This document shows, one piece after another, positions 18,409 to 26,569 of a stretch of 64,000 nt of DNA (the first letter of the stretch is position 1; each line of letters opens with the position of its first letter). Origin of the DNA: Variovorax terrae (GTDB lineage Bacteria > Pseudomonadota > Gammaproteobacteria > Burkholderiales > Burkholderiaceae_C); the NCBI RefSeq assembly GCF_022809125.1, contig NZ_JALGBI010000001.1, positions 3,100,001-3,164,000 on the forward strand, given 5' to 3'. The notes beneath the pieces were generated by a model. It saw nothing but the letters and a program-made list of their open reading frames with translations. It made no database searches and was not told where the DNA came from. The translations under genes and the position numbers were made by a program.

Positions 18409-18424
18409 CAGACCATTTGGTCAA
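18409..18424 (-). promoter_or_regulatory. RutR-type operator upstream of FAD oxidase
   Basis: On the minus strand the site reads TTGACCAAATGGTCTG. It matches the E. coli RutR consensus TTGACCAnnTGGTCAA in all but the last two bases. It lies between the TetR-family gene and the FAD oxidase gene, 129 bp before the oxidase start, and shares AATATTTGACCAAATGGT with the site at 22985. A second AT-rich half-site (TTGGTTAA) follows 7 nt later. Confidence 0.65.
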
Positions 18425-18471
18425 ATATTATGGTGAAACCGCCCGCGGCGCCCGCCGCGGCTGAACGGGAT

Positions 18472-19227
18472 TCAGCCCGTGGCCTTGCGGGTCTTGCGCG
18501 CCGGCGCCGTGGTGGCCGTGGGCTTGCGCACGGTGGCCCGCGAACGCGGGGCGGCGGCCGGGGCAGCAGCCGGGGCTTTAGCCTCGGCGGGCGGCTGCCA
18601 CTCGATACCGCAGCCGCGCAGCACCAGCCGCGTCACCTCGTGCGTGATGCGCGCGCGGTCCAGCGAGCCGTCCTCGCGCTGCATCATGTAGCGCACCTGG
18701 CTCTCGTAGTCGGCGTAGTGCTGCGTCACGGCCCAGATGTGGAACAGGAAGATCAGCGGGTCCACCGGCGCGATCAGGCCGCGGTCGACCCAGCTCTGGA
18801 TCAGCTCGAGCGCCTTGACGCGCCCCTGCGCCCATTCGGCCCAGTACTCGCGGATGTAGGTGGCGCCGTCCATCACCTCCTTGGTGAACAGCCGCGACAC
18901 CGCCGGGTTGTCGAAGGCGAACTCGAGCTTCTGGCGCACCAGCCGCGCGATGGCCTGCGCCGGCTCCATGGTGGCGTCGGTCTGGTCGATGAGCTGGCCC
19001 CATTGCCGCGTGGTGGCGCGCAGCACCTCTTCGTACAGGGCTTCCTTGCTCTCGATGTAGTAGTGCAGCGACGGCTTGGACAGGCCGGCGCGCTGCGCGA
19101 TGCCCTGCGTGGAGGCGCCCCGCAGGCCGTACTGCGCGAACTCCTCGATGGCCGCCCGGCGGACCTGCTCCAGCAGCTTCAGGCGGCGCAAGGCCGCCTG
19201 GGACACGACTTTGTTGGGATGGGACAT
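18472..19227 (-). CDS. TetR-family regulator, RutR-like
   Basis: A 251-residue repressor-type protein. The N-terminal helix-turn-helix is clear (GASTQGIAQRAGLSKPSLHYY near residues 30-50). The C-terminal ligand domain (FTKEVMDGATYIREYW near residue 120 onward) matches the RutR/YcdC-type domain. In E. coli RutR senses uracil and thymine. The protein ends in an unusual tail of about 35 Ala/Pro/Lys/Arg/Thr residues. The ATG at 19227 is used; an in-frame ATG at 19254 is possible. It lies within the operon it probably represses, as two RutR-like operators flank the gene set. Confidence 0.88.
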   Translation of the reverse strand: MSHPNKVVSQAALRRLKLLEQVRRAAIEEFAQYGLRGASTQGIAQRAGLSKPSLHYYIESKEALYEEVLRATTRQWGQLIDQTDATMEPAQAIARLVRQKLEFAFDNPAVSRLFTKEVMDGATYIREYWAEWAQGRVKALELIQSWVDRGLIAPVDPLIFLFHIWAVTQHYADYESQVRYMMQREDGSLDRARITHEVTRLVLRGCGIEWQPPAEAKAPAAAPAAAPRSRATVRKPTATTAPARKTRKATG

Positions 19228-19277
19228 AGACACCGGTTCGACAGGACTGCCCATTATGTCGGCACGCGCACGGGGCT

Positions 19278-20114
19278 TCAGGCCTCGCGCTTGACTTCGC
19301 TCTCGTGCCAGTGGCCGAGCGCCTTGCGCGCCGCGTAGGCGGTCACCAGGAAGATCACCACGCCGCACAGCGACACCAGCACCAGCGCGGCGAACATGCG
19401 TGGCACCTCGTTGCGAAAGCTCGCCTCCAGGATGCGCGAGGCCAGGCCTGTGTCGCGCCCCGAGCTGCCGGCCACGAACTCGGCCACCACGGCGCCGATC
19501 AGCGACAGGCCGCCGGCGATCTTGAGCCCGGCGAAGAAGTACGGCGTGGCCGACGGCACCAGCAGGCGGCGAAAGCGCTGCCAGGGCGTGGCGCGGTACA
19601 GCGTGAACAGGTCGCGCAGGTTGTGGTCGGCGCTGCGCAGGCCGATCACGGTGTTGGACAGGATCGGGAAGAACGCCACCAGCCAGGCGCAGATCAGCAG
19701 CGCGGCGAAGGTGCTGTCCACGTAGATCAGGATCAGCGGCGCGATCGCGATGATCGGCGTCACCTGCAGGATCACCGCGAACGGGAACAGGCTGTACTCC
19801 ACCGTGCGCGACAGCGCGAACGCCGTGCCCAGCAGCACGCCGCCGGCCACCGCCAGCGCCAGCGACATCAGCGTGAGCTTGACCGTGAACCACAGCGAGC
19901 CGAGCAGCGAGCCGAAGGTCTGTGCCAGCGTGACGGCCACCAGGCTCGGGGCCGGCAGGATGTAGCTCGGAATCTGGTTGAGCCGCACCCACAGCTCCCA
20001 CACCAGCAGCAGCGCGGCCAGCACCACCAGCGGCGACACCACGCGCCGGACCTGCTCCGCGCGCTCCCGGCGGGCCAGCCAGTCCTGCCCGCCTGCGTTG
20101 TTCTCAATGTGCAT
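19278..20114 (-). CDS. ABC transporter permease, SsuC/TauC type
   Basis: A 278-residue inner-membrane permease with about six hydrophobic segments and the EAA-like loop near residue 180 (YRATPWQRFRRLLVPSATPY). I use the ATG at 20114 because GGAG precedes it at 8 nt; another ATG lies 12 nt upstream. The start overlaps the end of the ATPase gene by 11 nt. It forms an importer with the ATPase at 20104 and the receptor at 21872. Confidence 0.92.
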   Translation of the reverse strand: MHIENNAGGQDWLARRERAEQVRRVVSPLVVLAALLLVWELWVRLNQIPSYILPAPSLVAVTLAQTFGSLLGSLWFTVKLTLMSLALAVAGGVLLGTAFALSRTVEYSLFPFAVILQVTPIIAIAPLILIYVDSTFAALLICAWLVAFFPILSNTVIGLRSADHNLRDLFTLYRATPWQRFRRLLVPSATPYFFAGLKIAGGLSLIGAVVAEFVAGSSGRDTGLASRILEASFRNEVPRMFAALVLVSLCGVVIFLVTAYAARKALGHWHESEVKREA

Positions 20115-20883
20115 GTTCCACTCCATTCAGGGTCTGTTGCAGCGCGGTGCTGACCGAGCGGCAGCAGTCGCTGTAGGCGGCCGACATGCGGAACTCCTCG
20201 TTGCGCGGGTAGGGCGCATCGACCGCCAGATCCGCCACCACGCGGCCCGGCCGCGCGGCCATGACCACGATGCGGCTGGACAGGTAGACCGACTCGTAGA
20301 CGCTGTGCGTCACGAAGATGGTGGTCAGCCGGTGCGCCGACCACAGGGCCAGCACGTCGTTGTTGAGCTTGATGCGCGTCATCTCGTCGAGCGCGGCGAA
20401 CGGCTCGTCCATCAGCAGCAGCTTCGGGCGCGTGACCATGGCGCGCGCGATCGACACGCGCATCTTCATGCCGCCCGACAGCTCGCGCGGGTAGACCTTG
20501 CCGAACGCACCGAGCCCCACCATCTCCAGCGCCTCGCCGACCCGGCGCGCCATCTCGGCACGCTCGAGCCCGGCCAGCGACAGCGGCAGCGCCACGTTGT
20601 CGGCCACGGTGGCCCAGGGCATCAGCGTCGGCTCCTGGAAAACGAAGCTCACGTCGGCCGGCTGCACCGCGCTGTCGGCGCCGATGCGGATGCGGCCCGC
20701 GGACGGGCTCATCAGGCCCGCGATCATGCGCAGGGCCGTGCTCTTGCCGCAGCCCGAGGGGCCGAGGAAACTCACGAACTCGTGGTCTCCGATCTCGAGG
20801 TCCATGCCGTCCAGCGCCAGCGTGCCATTGGCATAGCGCTTGCCGACGCCCTGCATGGAAACCAGGGGGTTGTCATGTTGCAT
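20104..20883 (-). CDS. ABC transporter ATP-binding protein, SsuB/TauB type
   Basis: A 259-residue ATPase with all motifs: Walker A GPSGCGKST near residue 40, Q-loop FQEPTLMPW, signature LSGGMKMR, Walker B LLLMDEPFAALDE and the switch histidine in FVTHS. The start is supported by GGAGAG 8 nt upstream. It overlaps the creatininase-family gene by 11 nt and the permease gene by 11 nt, so the operon is tightly coupled. Confidence 0.94.
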   Translation of the reverse strand: MQHDNPLVSMQGVGKRYANGTLALDGMDLEIGDHEFVSFLGPSGCGKSTALRMIAGLMSPSAGRIRIGADSAVQPADVSFVFQEPTLMPWATVADNVALPLSLAGLERAEMARRVGEALEMVGLGAFGKVYPRELSGGMKMRVSIARAMVTRPKLLLMDEPFAALDEMTRIKLNNDVLALWSAHRLTTIFVTHSVYESVYLSSRIVVMAARPGRVVADLAVDAPYPRNEEFRMSAAYSDCCRSVSTALQQTLNGVEHAH

Positions 20884-21706
20884 CCGTTGTCTCTCCTGTG
20901 GTGAAAATCGCGCGGTGGCGCAGGTTCTTCATGTCGTAGCGGACCATGTCGCGCAGCAGCTCCAGCAGGCCCGCCGCGGCGCAGTCGATCAGCCGCTGGC
21001 CCAGCTCGGCGCTGGCGGCCGCGGCGTCGCCGCAGGCCCCCTGCTCGTTCAGGTCCTCGATCTGCCAGGCCAGCCGGCCGCGCGCCTGCAGCGACAGGCG
21101 CGTGAAGTCCTGCTCCAGCGCCGCCGAGCGCGAGTCGAACCGGCGCGCCTTGTCCATCTGCACCAGGCCCGGCCTGAAGGCCAGCATGACCGAGGTCTCC
21201 TCCTGCCCGGCATGGATGCCGTGGCGCATCTCGGCCTCGCTCAGGCTGCCCTCGGGCACGCCCAGGCTGTAGGTGCTCGCCGTCACCGCCAGCACGCCGT
21301 GGCGCACCCGCACGTCGCGCGCCAGCGCGTCGGCCAGCCCGCCCTGGCCGCCATGGCTGTTGAGGAACAGCAGCCGCCGGAAGCCCGCGCGCACCACGCA
21401 GTCGGCCACCTCCATCCACAGCCGCAGCAGCGTCTCGGCGCTGAGCGTGAGCGTGCCGGGAAAGCTGATGTGCTCATTGCTCTTGCCGATGCCCAGCGTG
21501 GGCAGGCGGACCACCGGCAGCTCGTCCGGCCGCAGCGCCTGCAGCCGGGCCAGCACGGCCTCGACGATGTCCACGTCCACCGACAGCGGCAGGTGCGGCC
21601 CGTGCTGCTCGGTCGCGCCCAGCGGGATGATCACCACCGTGCCGGCGGTGTCGCGGCCCGCGAGTTCACCGCTGGTGTGGTCGGTCCAGAAAAACTTGTT
21701 GCTCAT
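20873..21706 (-). CDS. Creatininase-family amidohydrolase
   Basis: A 277-residue metal-dependent hydrolase of the creatininase/FAPy-deformylase family. The diagnostic motifs are present: GATEQHGPHLPL near residue 30, LNSHGGQGG near residue 115 and HAGQEETSVML near residue 165, giving the metal ligands. Members open cyclic amides or remove formyl groups from nitrogen compounds. Its place between the receptor and the ATPase genes, under RutR-like control, suggests it hydrolyses the imported compound, perhaps a pyrimidine-related or other cyclic amide; this is inference. Confidence 0.9.
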   Translation of the reverse strand: MSNKFFWTDHTSGELAGRDTAGTVVIIPLGATEQHGPHLPLSVDVDIVEAVLARLQALRPDELPVVRLPTLGIGKSNEHISFPGTLTLSAETLLRLWMEVADCVVRAGFRRLLFLNSHGGQGGLADALARDVRVRHGVLAVTASTYSLGVPEGSLSEAEMRHGIHAGQEETSVMLAFRPGLVQMDKARRFDSRSAALEQDFTRLSLQARGRLAWQIEDLNEQGACGDAAAASAELGQRLIDCAAAGLLELLRDMVRYDMKNLRHRAIFTTGETTDAT

Positions 21707-21871
21707 GCGGATGGGGTGAGCCGGCGCGGCGCGCGGGCGGGCGGGCCGGCCATGGCTGCGCCCGCCCCGCCCGGCCGGGGCGGCTCGACTACGTGAAACA
21801 GGGAGGGTGGAAAACCGGGCGGACGCCGCGCTCGCGACACCCGCCCACGGGGCGGCGGCTGGCGGCGGGCC
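21707..21871. other. GC-rich gap between receptor and hydrolase genes
   Basis: The 165-bp gap holds no gene. A very GC-rich segment at about 21,745-21,785 can fold into strong stems (GCCCGCCCCGCC paired with GGCCGGGGCGG-like sequence). It may attenuate transcription or protect the receptor mRNA, which would give the usual excess of binding protein over membrane parts. There is no T-run, so a standard terminator is not claimed. Confidence 0.3.
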
Positions 21872-22897
21872 TTACTTCTTCTGGGCAGCGGCCTTGATGT
21901 CCATGCCGATCTTCTTGTTGACGAACCGGTCGGTCGCCACCAGGTTGGGATCGACCTCGCCCGGCTTGTAGACGCCGGCCTTGGTCATGCGGGCCGCGAA
22001 GTCCTGGATGCGGGCCTGGTTGATGGCGCCGATGCCGCTGGTGAGCGACTCGCCCGAGTCCACCAGCCCCAGGTTCTTGACGCGCGCGAACTCGGCTTCG
22101 AGCTTGGCGTCGTTGAGTTCGGGGTTGAGGCGCTTGATCATCTCCATCGCGGGCTTGCGGTCGGCATAGAGGAAGTTGTACCAGCCGACGATCGAGGCCT
22201 CGACGAAACGGCGCACCAGCTCGGGGTTCTTCTCGACCAGGTCGCGCCGGGTCTCCACCATGTTGCCGTAGGTGTTGTAGCCCACGTCGGCCAGCATGTA
22301 GATGTCGGTCTTCACGCCCTGCTCTTCCGCGTAGATCGGCTCGGCCGTGGCGAAGGCCTGCTGCACCGCGTTCTTGTCGGCCAGGAACGGCGCCAGGCTG
22401 TAGGTGTAGGGCTTGAACTGCTCGTCGCTGAAGCCGTGCTCGGCCTTGAGCCACTGCCAGAAGCCGAACTGGTTGGACTTGGCGATCAGCACCGTCTTGG
22501 CGCCCTTGAGCTCGGCGAAGTTCTTGTACTGGCCGGCGTGCGTGATGAGCGCGGTCGGGTCCTTCTGGAAGAAGGCCGCCACCACCACGGTGGGGATCTT
22601 GGCGCGCGTGGTCTCCAGCGCGGTCAGCAGCCCGCCCGTGAGCAGGAAGTCGATCTTGCCGGCCGGCAGCATGGGCCGGTTGTTGACCTGCGGGCCGCCC
22701 TGCTGGATCTCGACGTCGAGGCCGTACTTCTTGTAGGTGCCGTCAGCCGCGGCCTGGAAGAACCCGCCCTGGCTGGCCTGCGCCTTCCAGTTGAGCGCGA
22801 ACGTCACCTTGTCCTGCGCGTTCGCGCCCAGGCTGAGGGTGACCGCCACGGCGGCTGCAAGCAGGTGGGTCACCCCCGCGAAGCGAAACTTTGACAT
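21872..22897 (-). CDS. ABC transporter substrate-binding protein, SsuA/THI5-like
   Basis: A 341-residue periplasmic receptor with a signal peptide ending LSLGANAQ. The mature chain opens with VTFALNWKAQASQGGFFQA, followed by YGLDVEIQQGG, which is typical of NMT1/THI5-like receptors. The ATG at 22897 follows GGAGATAGGC. It is the first gene of the minus-strand operon and is 67 nt downstream of the predicted transcription start. Ligand unknown; RutR-like control points to a nitrogen compound related to pyrimidines. Confidence 0.93.
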   Translation of the reverse strand: MSKFRFAGVTHLLAAAVAVTLSLGANAQDKVTFALNWKAQASQGGFFQAAADGTYKKYGLDVEIQQGGPQVNNRPMLPAGKIDFLLTGGLLTALETTRAKIPTVVVAAFFQKDPTALITHAGQYKNFAELKGAKTVLIAKSNQFGFWQWLKAEHGFSDEQFKPYTYSLAPFLADKNAVQQAFATAEPIYAEEQGVKTDIYMLADVGYNTYGNMVETRRDLVEKNPELVRRFVEASIVGWYNFLYADRKPAMEMIKRLNPELNDAKLEAEFARVKNLGLVDSGESLTSGIGAINQARIQDFAARMTKAGVYKPGEVDPNLVATDRFVNKKIGMDIKAAAQKK

Positions 22898-22970
22898 GCC
22901 TATCTCCAATCATGGTGCCGGTGAAACTGCTGGGCCGGGCTGTCGGCCGGCTGCAGGTGATCTCGAAATT

Positions 22971-23000
22971 ACTATACAACCAGTTTAACCATTTGGTCAA
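22971..23000 (-). promoter_or_regulatory. Sigma70 promoter overlapped by RutR-type operator
   Basis: On the minus strand, a -35 TTGACC (22995-23000) and a -10 TATAGT (22971-22976) are separated by 18 bp. The operator TTGACCAAATGGTTAA (22985-23000) overlaps the -35. It differs from the E. coli RutR consensus at a single base. Repression by blocking RNA polymerase is the simple reading. Confidence 0.7.
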
Positions 23001-23159
23001 ATATTTTGCTGATGGACAACCCTGAGAACTTGTTCACAGTCTTTGAGCCCATCGGTCGCCGGGCTGTGCTTGCAGCAGCAGGGGCATGCGGCGGAGCCTT
23101 GCGCGGGCCGCCGTTTCGGCGCATCCTTCCAGACAGGCACGCGTCTTGAGGAGTCCATC

Positions 23160-24194
23160 ATGCGCACCCTGGCCCACCATCACCGCGGGTTCCGTTTCCT
23201 GGCAGCGGCGCTGCTGTTCGGCTGGGCGCAGGTCCAGGCCGCCAGCCCTCCGGCTCCCGCCGTGCAGGCGGTCATCGAGGCGCTCAGCCGGGCCCAGGCC
23301 GCCGTGGTGGGGGTGCAGGTCACGGCCATCGAGGGCTCGCGCTCGGCGGAAGCGCTGGGCCTGGAGCGCAGCGGCTCGGGCGTGGTGATCGGCGCCGACG
23401 GGCTGATCCTCACCATCGGCTACCTGATGCAGGAGGCCGACTCGATCCAGATCGTCACGCAGGACAACAAGACCCTGCCCGCCCGCGCCGTGGCCTACGA
23501 CCTCGCCACCGGCTTCGGCTTGGTCCGGCCCCTGCTGCCCTGGCATGGCCCGCGCCCCATGACGCTGGGCAGCCTCAAGGGCCTGCAGACCGGCGAGGTG
23601 CTGATGACCGCCACCGGCGGCGAGGAAGGCGACGTGGCCATGACCCGGCTCGTCAGCCAGCGCCCCTTCTCCGGCTACTGGGAATACCACATCGACAGCG
23701 CGCTGTTCACCAGCCCACCGATCGCCCGCCACTCGGGCGCGCCGCTGTTCAACCAGAAAGGCGAGCTGCTCGGCATCGGCAGCCTGCTGGTGCTGGACGC
23801 CGCGGGCGGCCGCCAGCGCCTGCCGGGCAACATGTTCGTGCCGGTGGACCTGCTCAAGCCCATCCTCGGCGAGCTGCAGCGCACCGGCAGCAGCCACCTG
23901 AGCCACCGCCCGTGGCTGGGGCTGGCGTCGAGCGAACAAGGCGGGCACGTGCTGATCGTGCGCGTCAGCCAGGGCGGGCCGGCCGAGGCGGCCGGGCTGC
24001 AGCCCGGCGACGTGGTGCTGGCGGTGGACGGCGCCAAGGTCGCAACGCTCGAGGCCTTCTACAAGAAGCTGTGGGTGCACGCCGAGCCCGAGGCCGAGAT
24101 CCGCCTCACGGTGCTGCAGGGCAGCGCCCTGCGCACCATCGTGCTCAAGGGCGTGGACCGCATGAGCACGATGCAGAAGCCGGCCGGCATCTAG
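23160..24194 (+). CDS. Exported DegP-like PDZ protein with broken catalytic triad
   Basis: A 344-residue protein with a signal peptide (ending VQAASPP), a trypsin-like domain (about 35-240) and a C-terminal PDZ domain (about 255-330; RVSQGGPAEAAGLQPGDVVL). Compared with HtrA/DegP, the histidine position reads LTIGYLM instead of LTNxHVV. The aspartate position reads DLATGFGLV instead of DxATDLAV. The serine loop reads HSGAPL, keeping the serine. It should therefore lack protease activity and may act as a chaperone or scaffold. The start follows GAGGAG. It is transcribed away from the RutR-like operon. Confidence 0.85.
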   Translation: MRTLAHHHRGFRFLAAALLFGWAQVQAASPPAPAVQAVIEALSRAQAAVVGVQVTAIEGSRSAEALGLERSGSGVVIGADGLILTIGYLMQEADSIQIVTQDNKTLPARAVAYDLATGFGLVRPLLPWHGPRPMTLGSLKGLQTGEVLMTATGGEEGDVAMTRLVSQRPFSGYWEYHIDSALFTSPPIARHSGAPLFNQKGELLGIGSLLVLDAAGGRQRLPGNMFVPVDLLKPILGELQRTGSSHLSHRPWLGLASSEQGGHVLIVRVSQGGPAEAAGLQPGDVVLAVDGAKVATLEAFYKKLWVHAEPEAEIRLTVLQGSALRTIVLKGVDRMSTMQKPAGI

Positions 24195-24207
24195 GAGGCC
24201 GGTTCAC

Positions 24208-24275
24208 CCTGTTTTTGCATCAAATCGGCCCGATGTCCAGGCGGCACGGTGATTTTCAGCTATCACTTCGATAGC
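24208..24275 (+). repeat. Dispersed intergenic repeat, single copy
   Basis: A copy of the element seen at 16708 and 27934. It contains ATCGGCCCGATGTCCAGG and ends in the hairpin GCTATC-ACTTC-GATAGC (24259-24275). The last codons and stop of the epimerase gene on the other strand lie inside this hairpin. Confidence 0.65.
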
Positions 24276-25210
24276 AGACCCTGCGCCACCGTGGGATAGC
24301 GCAGGCGTAGGCGCAGCTCCCGCTTGAGCCGCGCGTTGTCCAGGCGCCGCGACTCCGACATGAAGCTCAGCAGCATCAGCGGCAGCTCGTCGGCCGCCGT
24401 GCTGCGCGGCACGCGCGGCGGGCGCGCCAGGCCATACAGGTCGGCCGCCAGGTCGAAGTAGTCGCCCATCTTGAGCTGCGTGTCGTCGCTGGCGTTGTAG
24501 ATGCGCTGCGGCGCGCCGCGCCACAGCGCCGCCAGGCAGGCGCGCGCCAGGTCGTCGGCATGGATGTGGTTGGTGTAGACGTCGTCGTCCGCCGCCAGCA
24601 CCGGCGTGCGCCGCAGCAGCCGCTCGCGCGGCGTGCCGCCCTCGCGGCCGGGCGCGTAGATGCCGGGAATGCGCAGCAGGGCCGTGCGCACATGCGCGGC
24701 GCGGCCGTAGTGGCGCACCAGCCGCTCTGCGTCCACGCGCCGGTGGGCGCGCGGGGTGTGGGCCTGGGTCGGCTGCGTCTCGGCCACCCGGCGGCCCCCG
24801 CAATCGCCGTAGACGCCGCTAGTCGAGCCGTAGACCAGCGAGACGGGCGCACCGCGCAGGCGCAGCACGCGCAGCAGCGCCTGCGTGCGCGGGTCGCGCC
24901 ACCACGGGGCCTGCCCCTCGGCCGGCGGCGGCGCCAGGTGCAGCACGCGGGTGGCCAGGCCGGCCAGGCGCCGGAGGCTCGCCGGCTGATCCAGGTTGCC
25001 GAGCAGCGGCGTGATGCCCTGCCCGCGCAGCGCGGCGCGGCGTTCCGCGGACGAGGTCAGCGCCAGCAGGCGGATGCGCGGCGTGGCGCCCGGCGCCGCG
25101 CCCAGGGCCTGCGCGGCGCGCAGGCCGACATCGCCGCAACCCACGATCAGCAGGCGCTCGCGCCGAAAGCGCGCGGGCAGTGCGCCAAGGGGGTTCTGGT
25201 TTGAAGGCAA
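24263..25210 (-). CDS. NAD-dependent epimerase/dehydratase-family protein (YeeZ-like)
   Basis: A 315-residue Rossmann-fold protein with the nucleotide-binding loop LLIVGCGDVGLRAA near residue 22, the segment LVYGSTSGVYGD near residue 125 and the NHIHADDLARA block near residue 215. This is the pattern of short atypical SDR proteins such as YeeZ. The enzyme's substrate is unknown. It is divergent from the reductase gene, with 47 bp between starts. Its C-terminal residues LLSK and stop codon are encoded inside a dispersed repeat, so the repeat may have replaced the original 3' end. Confidence 0.85.
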   Translation of the reverse strand: MPSNQNPLGALPARFRRERLLIVGCGDVGLRAAQALGAAPGATPRIRLLALTSSAERRAALRGQGITPLLGNLDQPASLRRLAGLATRVLHLAPPPAEGQAPWWRDPRTQALLRVLRLRGAPVSLVYGSTSGVYGDCGGRRVAETQPTQAHTPRAHRRVDAERLVRHYGRAAHVRTALLRIPGIYAPGREGGTPRERLLRRTPVLAADDDVYTNHIHADDLARACLAALWRGAPQRIYNASDDTQLKMGDYFDLAADLYGLARPPRVPRSTAADELPLMLLSFMSESRRLDNARLKRELRLRLRYPTVAQGLLSK

Positions 25211-25257
25211 AATCGGGGGGTTGGGAAAATCGGATTTCCCCCGAGGATACAGAAAAG

Positions 25258-26286
25258 ATGAGCTTCAACATCACCGTGCAGCCCAGTGGCCGCGCTTTCA
25301 CCGCCGCGCCCGACGAGGCGATCCTGGCCGCCGCCATCCGCCAGGGCATCGGCCTGCCCTACGGCTGCAAGGACGGTGCCTGCGGCTCGTGCAAATGCAG
25401 GAAGCTCGAAGGCACGGTGGCCCTCGGCCCGCACCAGAGCAAGGCGCTGAGCCCCGAGGAAGAGGCCGCCGGCTTCATCCTGACCTGCAGCGCGGTGCCG
25501 CTGTCCGACGTGGTGCTGGAATCGCGCCAGGTCACCGACGAGAGCGCCTTCCCGGTCAAGAAGATGCCTTCGCGCGTGACCTCGCTGGAGAAGAAGTCGC
25601 ACGACGTGATCGTGCTCAAGCTGCAGCTGCCGGCCAACGACACCCTGCGCTACCACGCCGGCCAGTACGTGGAGTTCATCCTGCGCGACGGCGCGCGGCG
25701 CAGCTACTCGATGGCCAACGCGCCGCACAACGGCCCCGGCGTGGAGCTGCACATCCGCCACATGCCCGGCGGCAAGTTCACCGACCATGTGTTCGGCGTG
25801 ATGAAGGAGAAGGAAATCCTGCGCGTCGAAGGCCCCTACGGCAGCTTCTTCCTGCGCGAGGACTCCGACAAGCCCATGGTGCTGCTGGCCTCGGGCACGG
25901 GCTTCGCACCGATCAAGGCACTGATCGAGCACCTGCAGCACAAGGGCATCACCCGCCCCGTCACGCTGTACTGGGGCGGCCGCCGGCCGGAAGACCTGTA
26001 CATGGACGACTGGGTCCAGGCCCGGCTGGCCGACATGCCCCACCTGACCTACGTACCGGTGATCTCCAACGCCCTGCCCGAGGACAACTGGACCGGCCGC
26101 ACGGGCTTCGTGCACAAGGCGGTGCTGGAAGATTTCCCCGACCTCTCGGGCCACCAGGTCTATGCCTGCGGCGCCCCGATCGTGGTGGACTCCGCGCGCG
26201 CCGAGTACTCTGCGCAAGGCGGGCTGCCCGCCGAGGAGTTCTACGCCGACTCGTTCACCTCCGAGCAGGACAAGCACGGTAACTGA
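25258..26286 (+). CDS. 2Fe-2S ferredoxin / FAD / NAD(P)H oxidoreductase
   Basis: A 342-residue electron-transfer reductase with three domains. The N-terminal plant-type ferredoxin domain has C-x4-C-x2-C in GCKDGACGSCKC near residue 35 and a later Cys near 80. The FAD domain has RSYSMAN near residue 144. The NAD-binding domain has LASGTGFAPIKAL near residue 211. The annotation most often used is CDP-6-deoxy-delta-3,4-glucoseen reductase-like, but the same layout serves Rieske and other oxygenases. The ATG at 25258 follows GAGGATACAGAAAAG. It could supply electrons to the oxygenase at 6021, though nothing links them beyond domain type. A strong terminator lies 218 bp downstream. Confidence 0.9.
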   Translation: MSFNITVQPSGRAFTAAPDEAILAAAIRQGIGLPYGCKDGACGSCKCRKLEGTVALGPHQSKALSPEEEAAGFILTCSAVPLSDVVLESRQVTDESAFPVKKMPSRVTSLEKKSHDVIVLKLQLPANDTLRYHAGQYVEFILRDGARRSYSMANAPHNGPGVELHIRHMPGGKFTDHVFGVMKEKEILRVEGPYGSFFLREDSDKPMVLLASGTGFAPIKALIEHLQHKGITRPVTLYWGGRRPEDLYMDDWVQARLADMPHLTYVPVISNALPEDNWTGRTGFVHKAVLEDFPDLSGHQVYACGAPIVVDSARAEYSAQGGLPAEEFYADSFTSEQDKHGN

Positions 26287-26388
26287 CGCCCCCCCGAAGC
26301 GCCTACGGCGTGGTGCTATGGCCAGAGGCCATGGCTCTTCGAGGCCGTCCAGACCTGCGCAGGCAGGTCTGGAGCCGCGGCCTCTCAG

Positions 26389-26441
26389 CCCCCTCAAGGG
26401 GGCGCCACCAGCGGACCGGCAAAGCCGGCTCCGCGGTGGCC
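26389..26441. repeat. GC-rich dispersed repeat, copy in 26287-26503 gap
   Basis: The gap after the reductase gene holds no gene. It carries the palindrome CCCCCTCAAGGGGGC (26389-26403) followed by GGACCGGCAAAGCCGGC. A related copy lies at 33111-33165 (CCTGCCGGGGGC then GGCCCGGCAGAGCCGG), and the repeats inside the sensor gene at 29362 share the CCCC/GGGGGC core. Confidence 0.5.
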
Positions 26442-26503
26442 CTGGCCTGGGCCGCGCGGTTTTCAGGCGTCGCGGGTGGCGCGTAGCGCATAACTGATAC
26501 GGC

Positions 26504-26541
26504 AAAAAAACGCCCGTGGTCCTGGGACCACGGGCGTTTTT
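26504..26541. terminator. Strong bidirectional intrinsic terminator
   Basis: A 17-bp stem (AAAAACGCCCGTGGTCC at 26506-26522 paired with GGACCACGGGCGTTTTT at 26525-26541) with a very short loop has an A-run on one side and a T-run on the other, so it can stop transcription in both directions. It lies between the convergent reductase and His-rich protein genes. Confidence 0.92.
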
Positions 26542-26569
26542 CCTGGGCCGGCGCCGGCCCGGGACGCGC

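Noticed and set aside
18472..20001. Long fusion of permease-region sequence with the TetR regulator
   Set aside because: The first part is the wrong frame of the permease gene; the regulator has its own start and a standard N-terminal helix-turn-helix.
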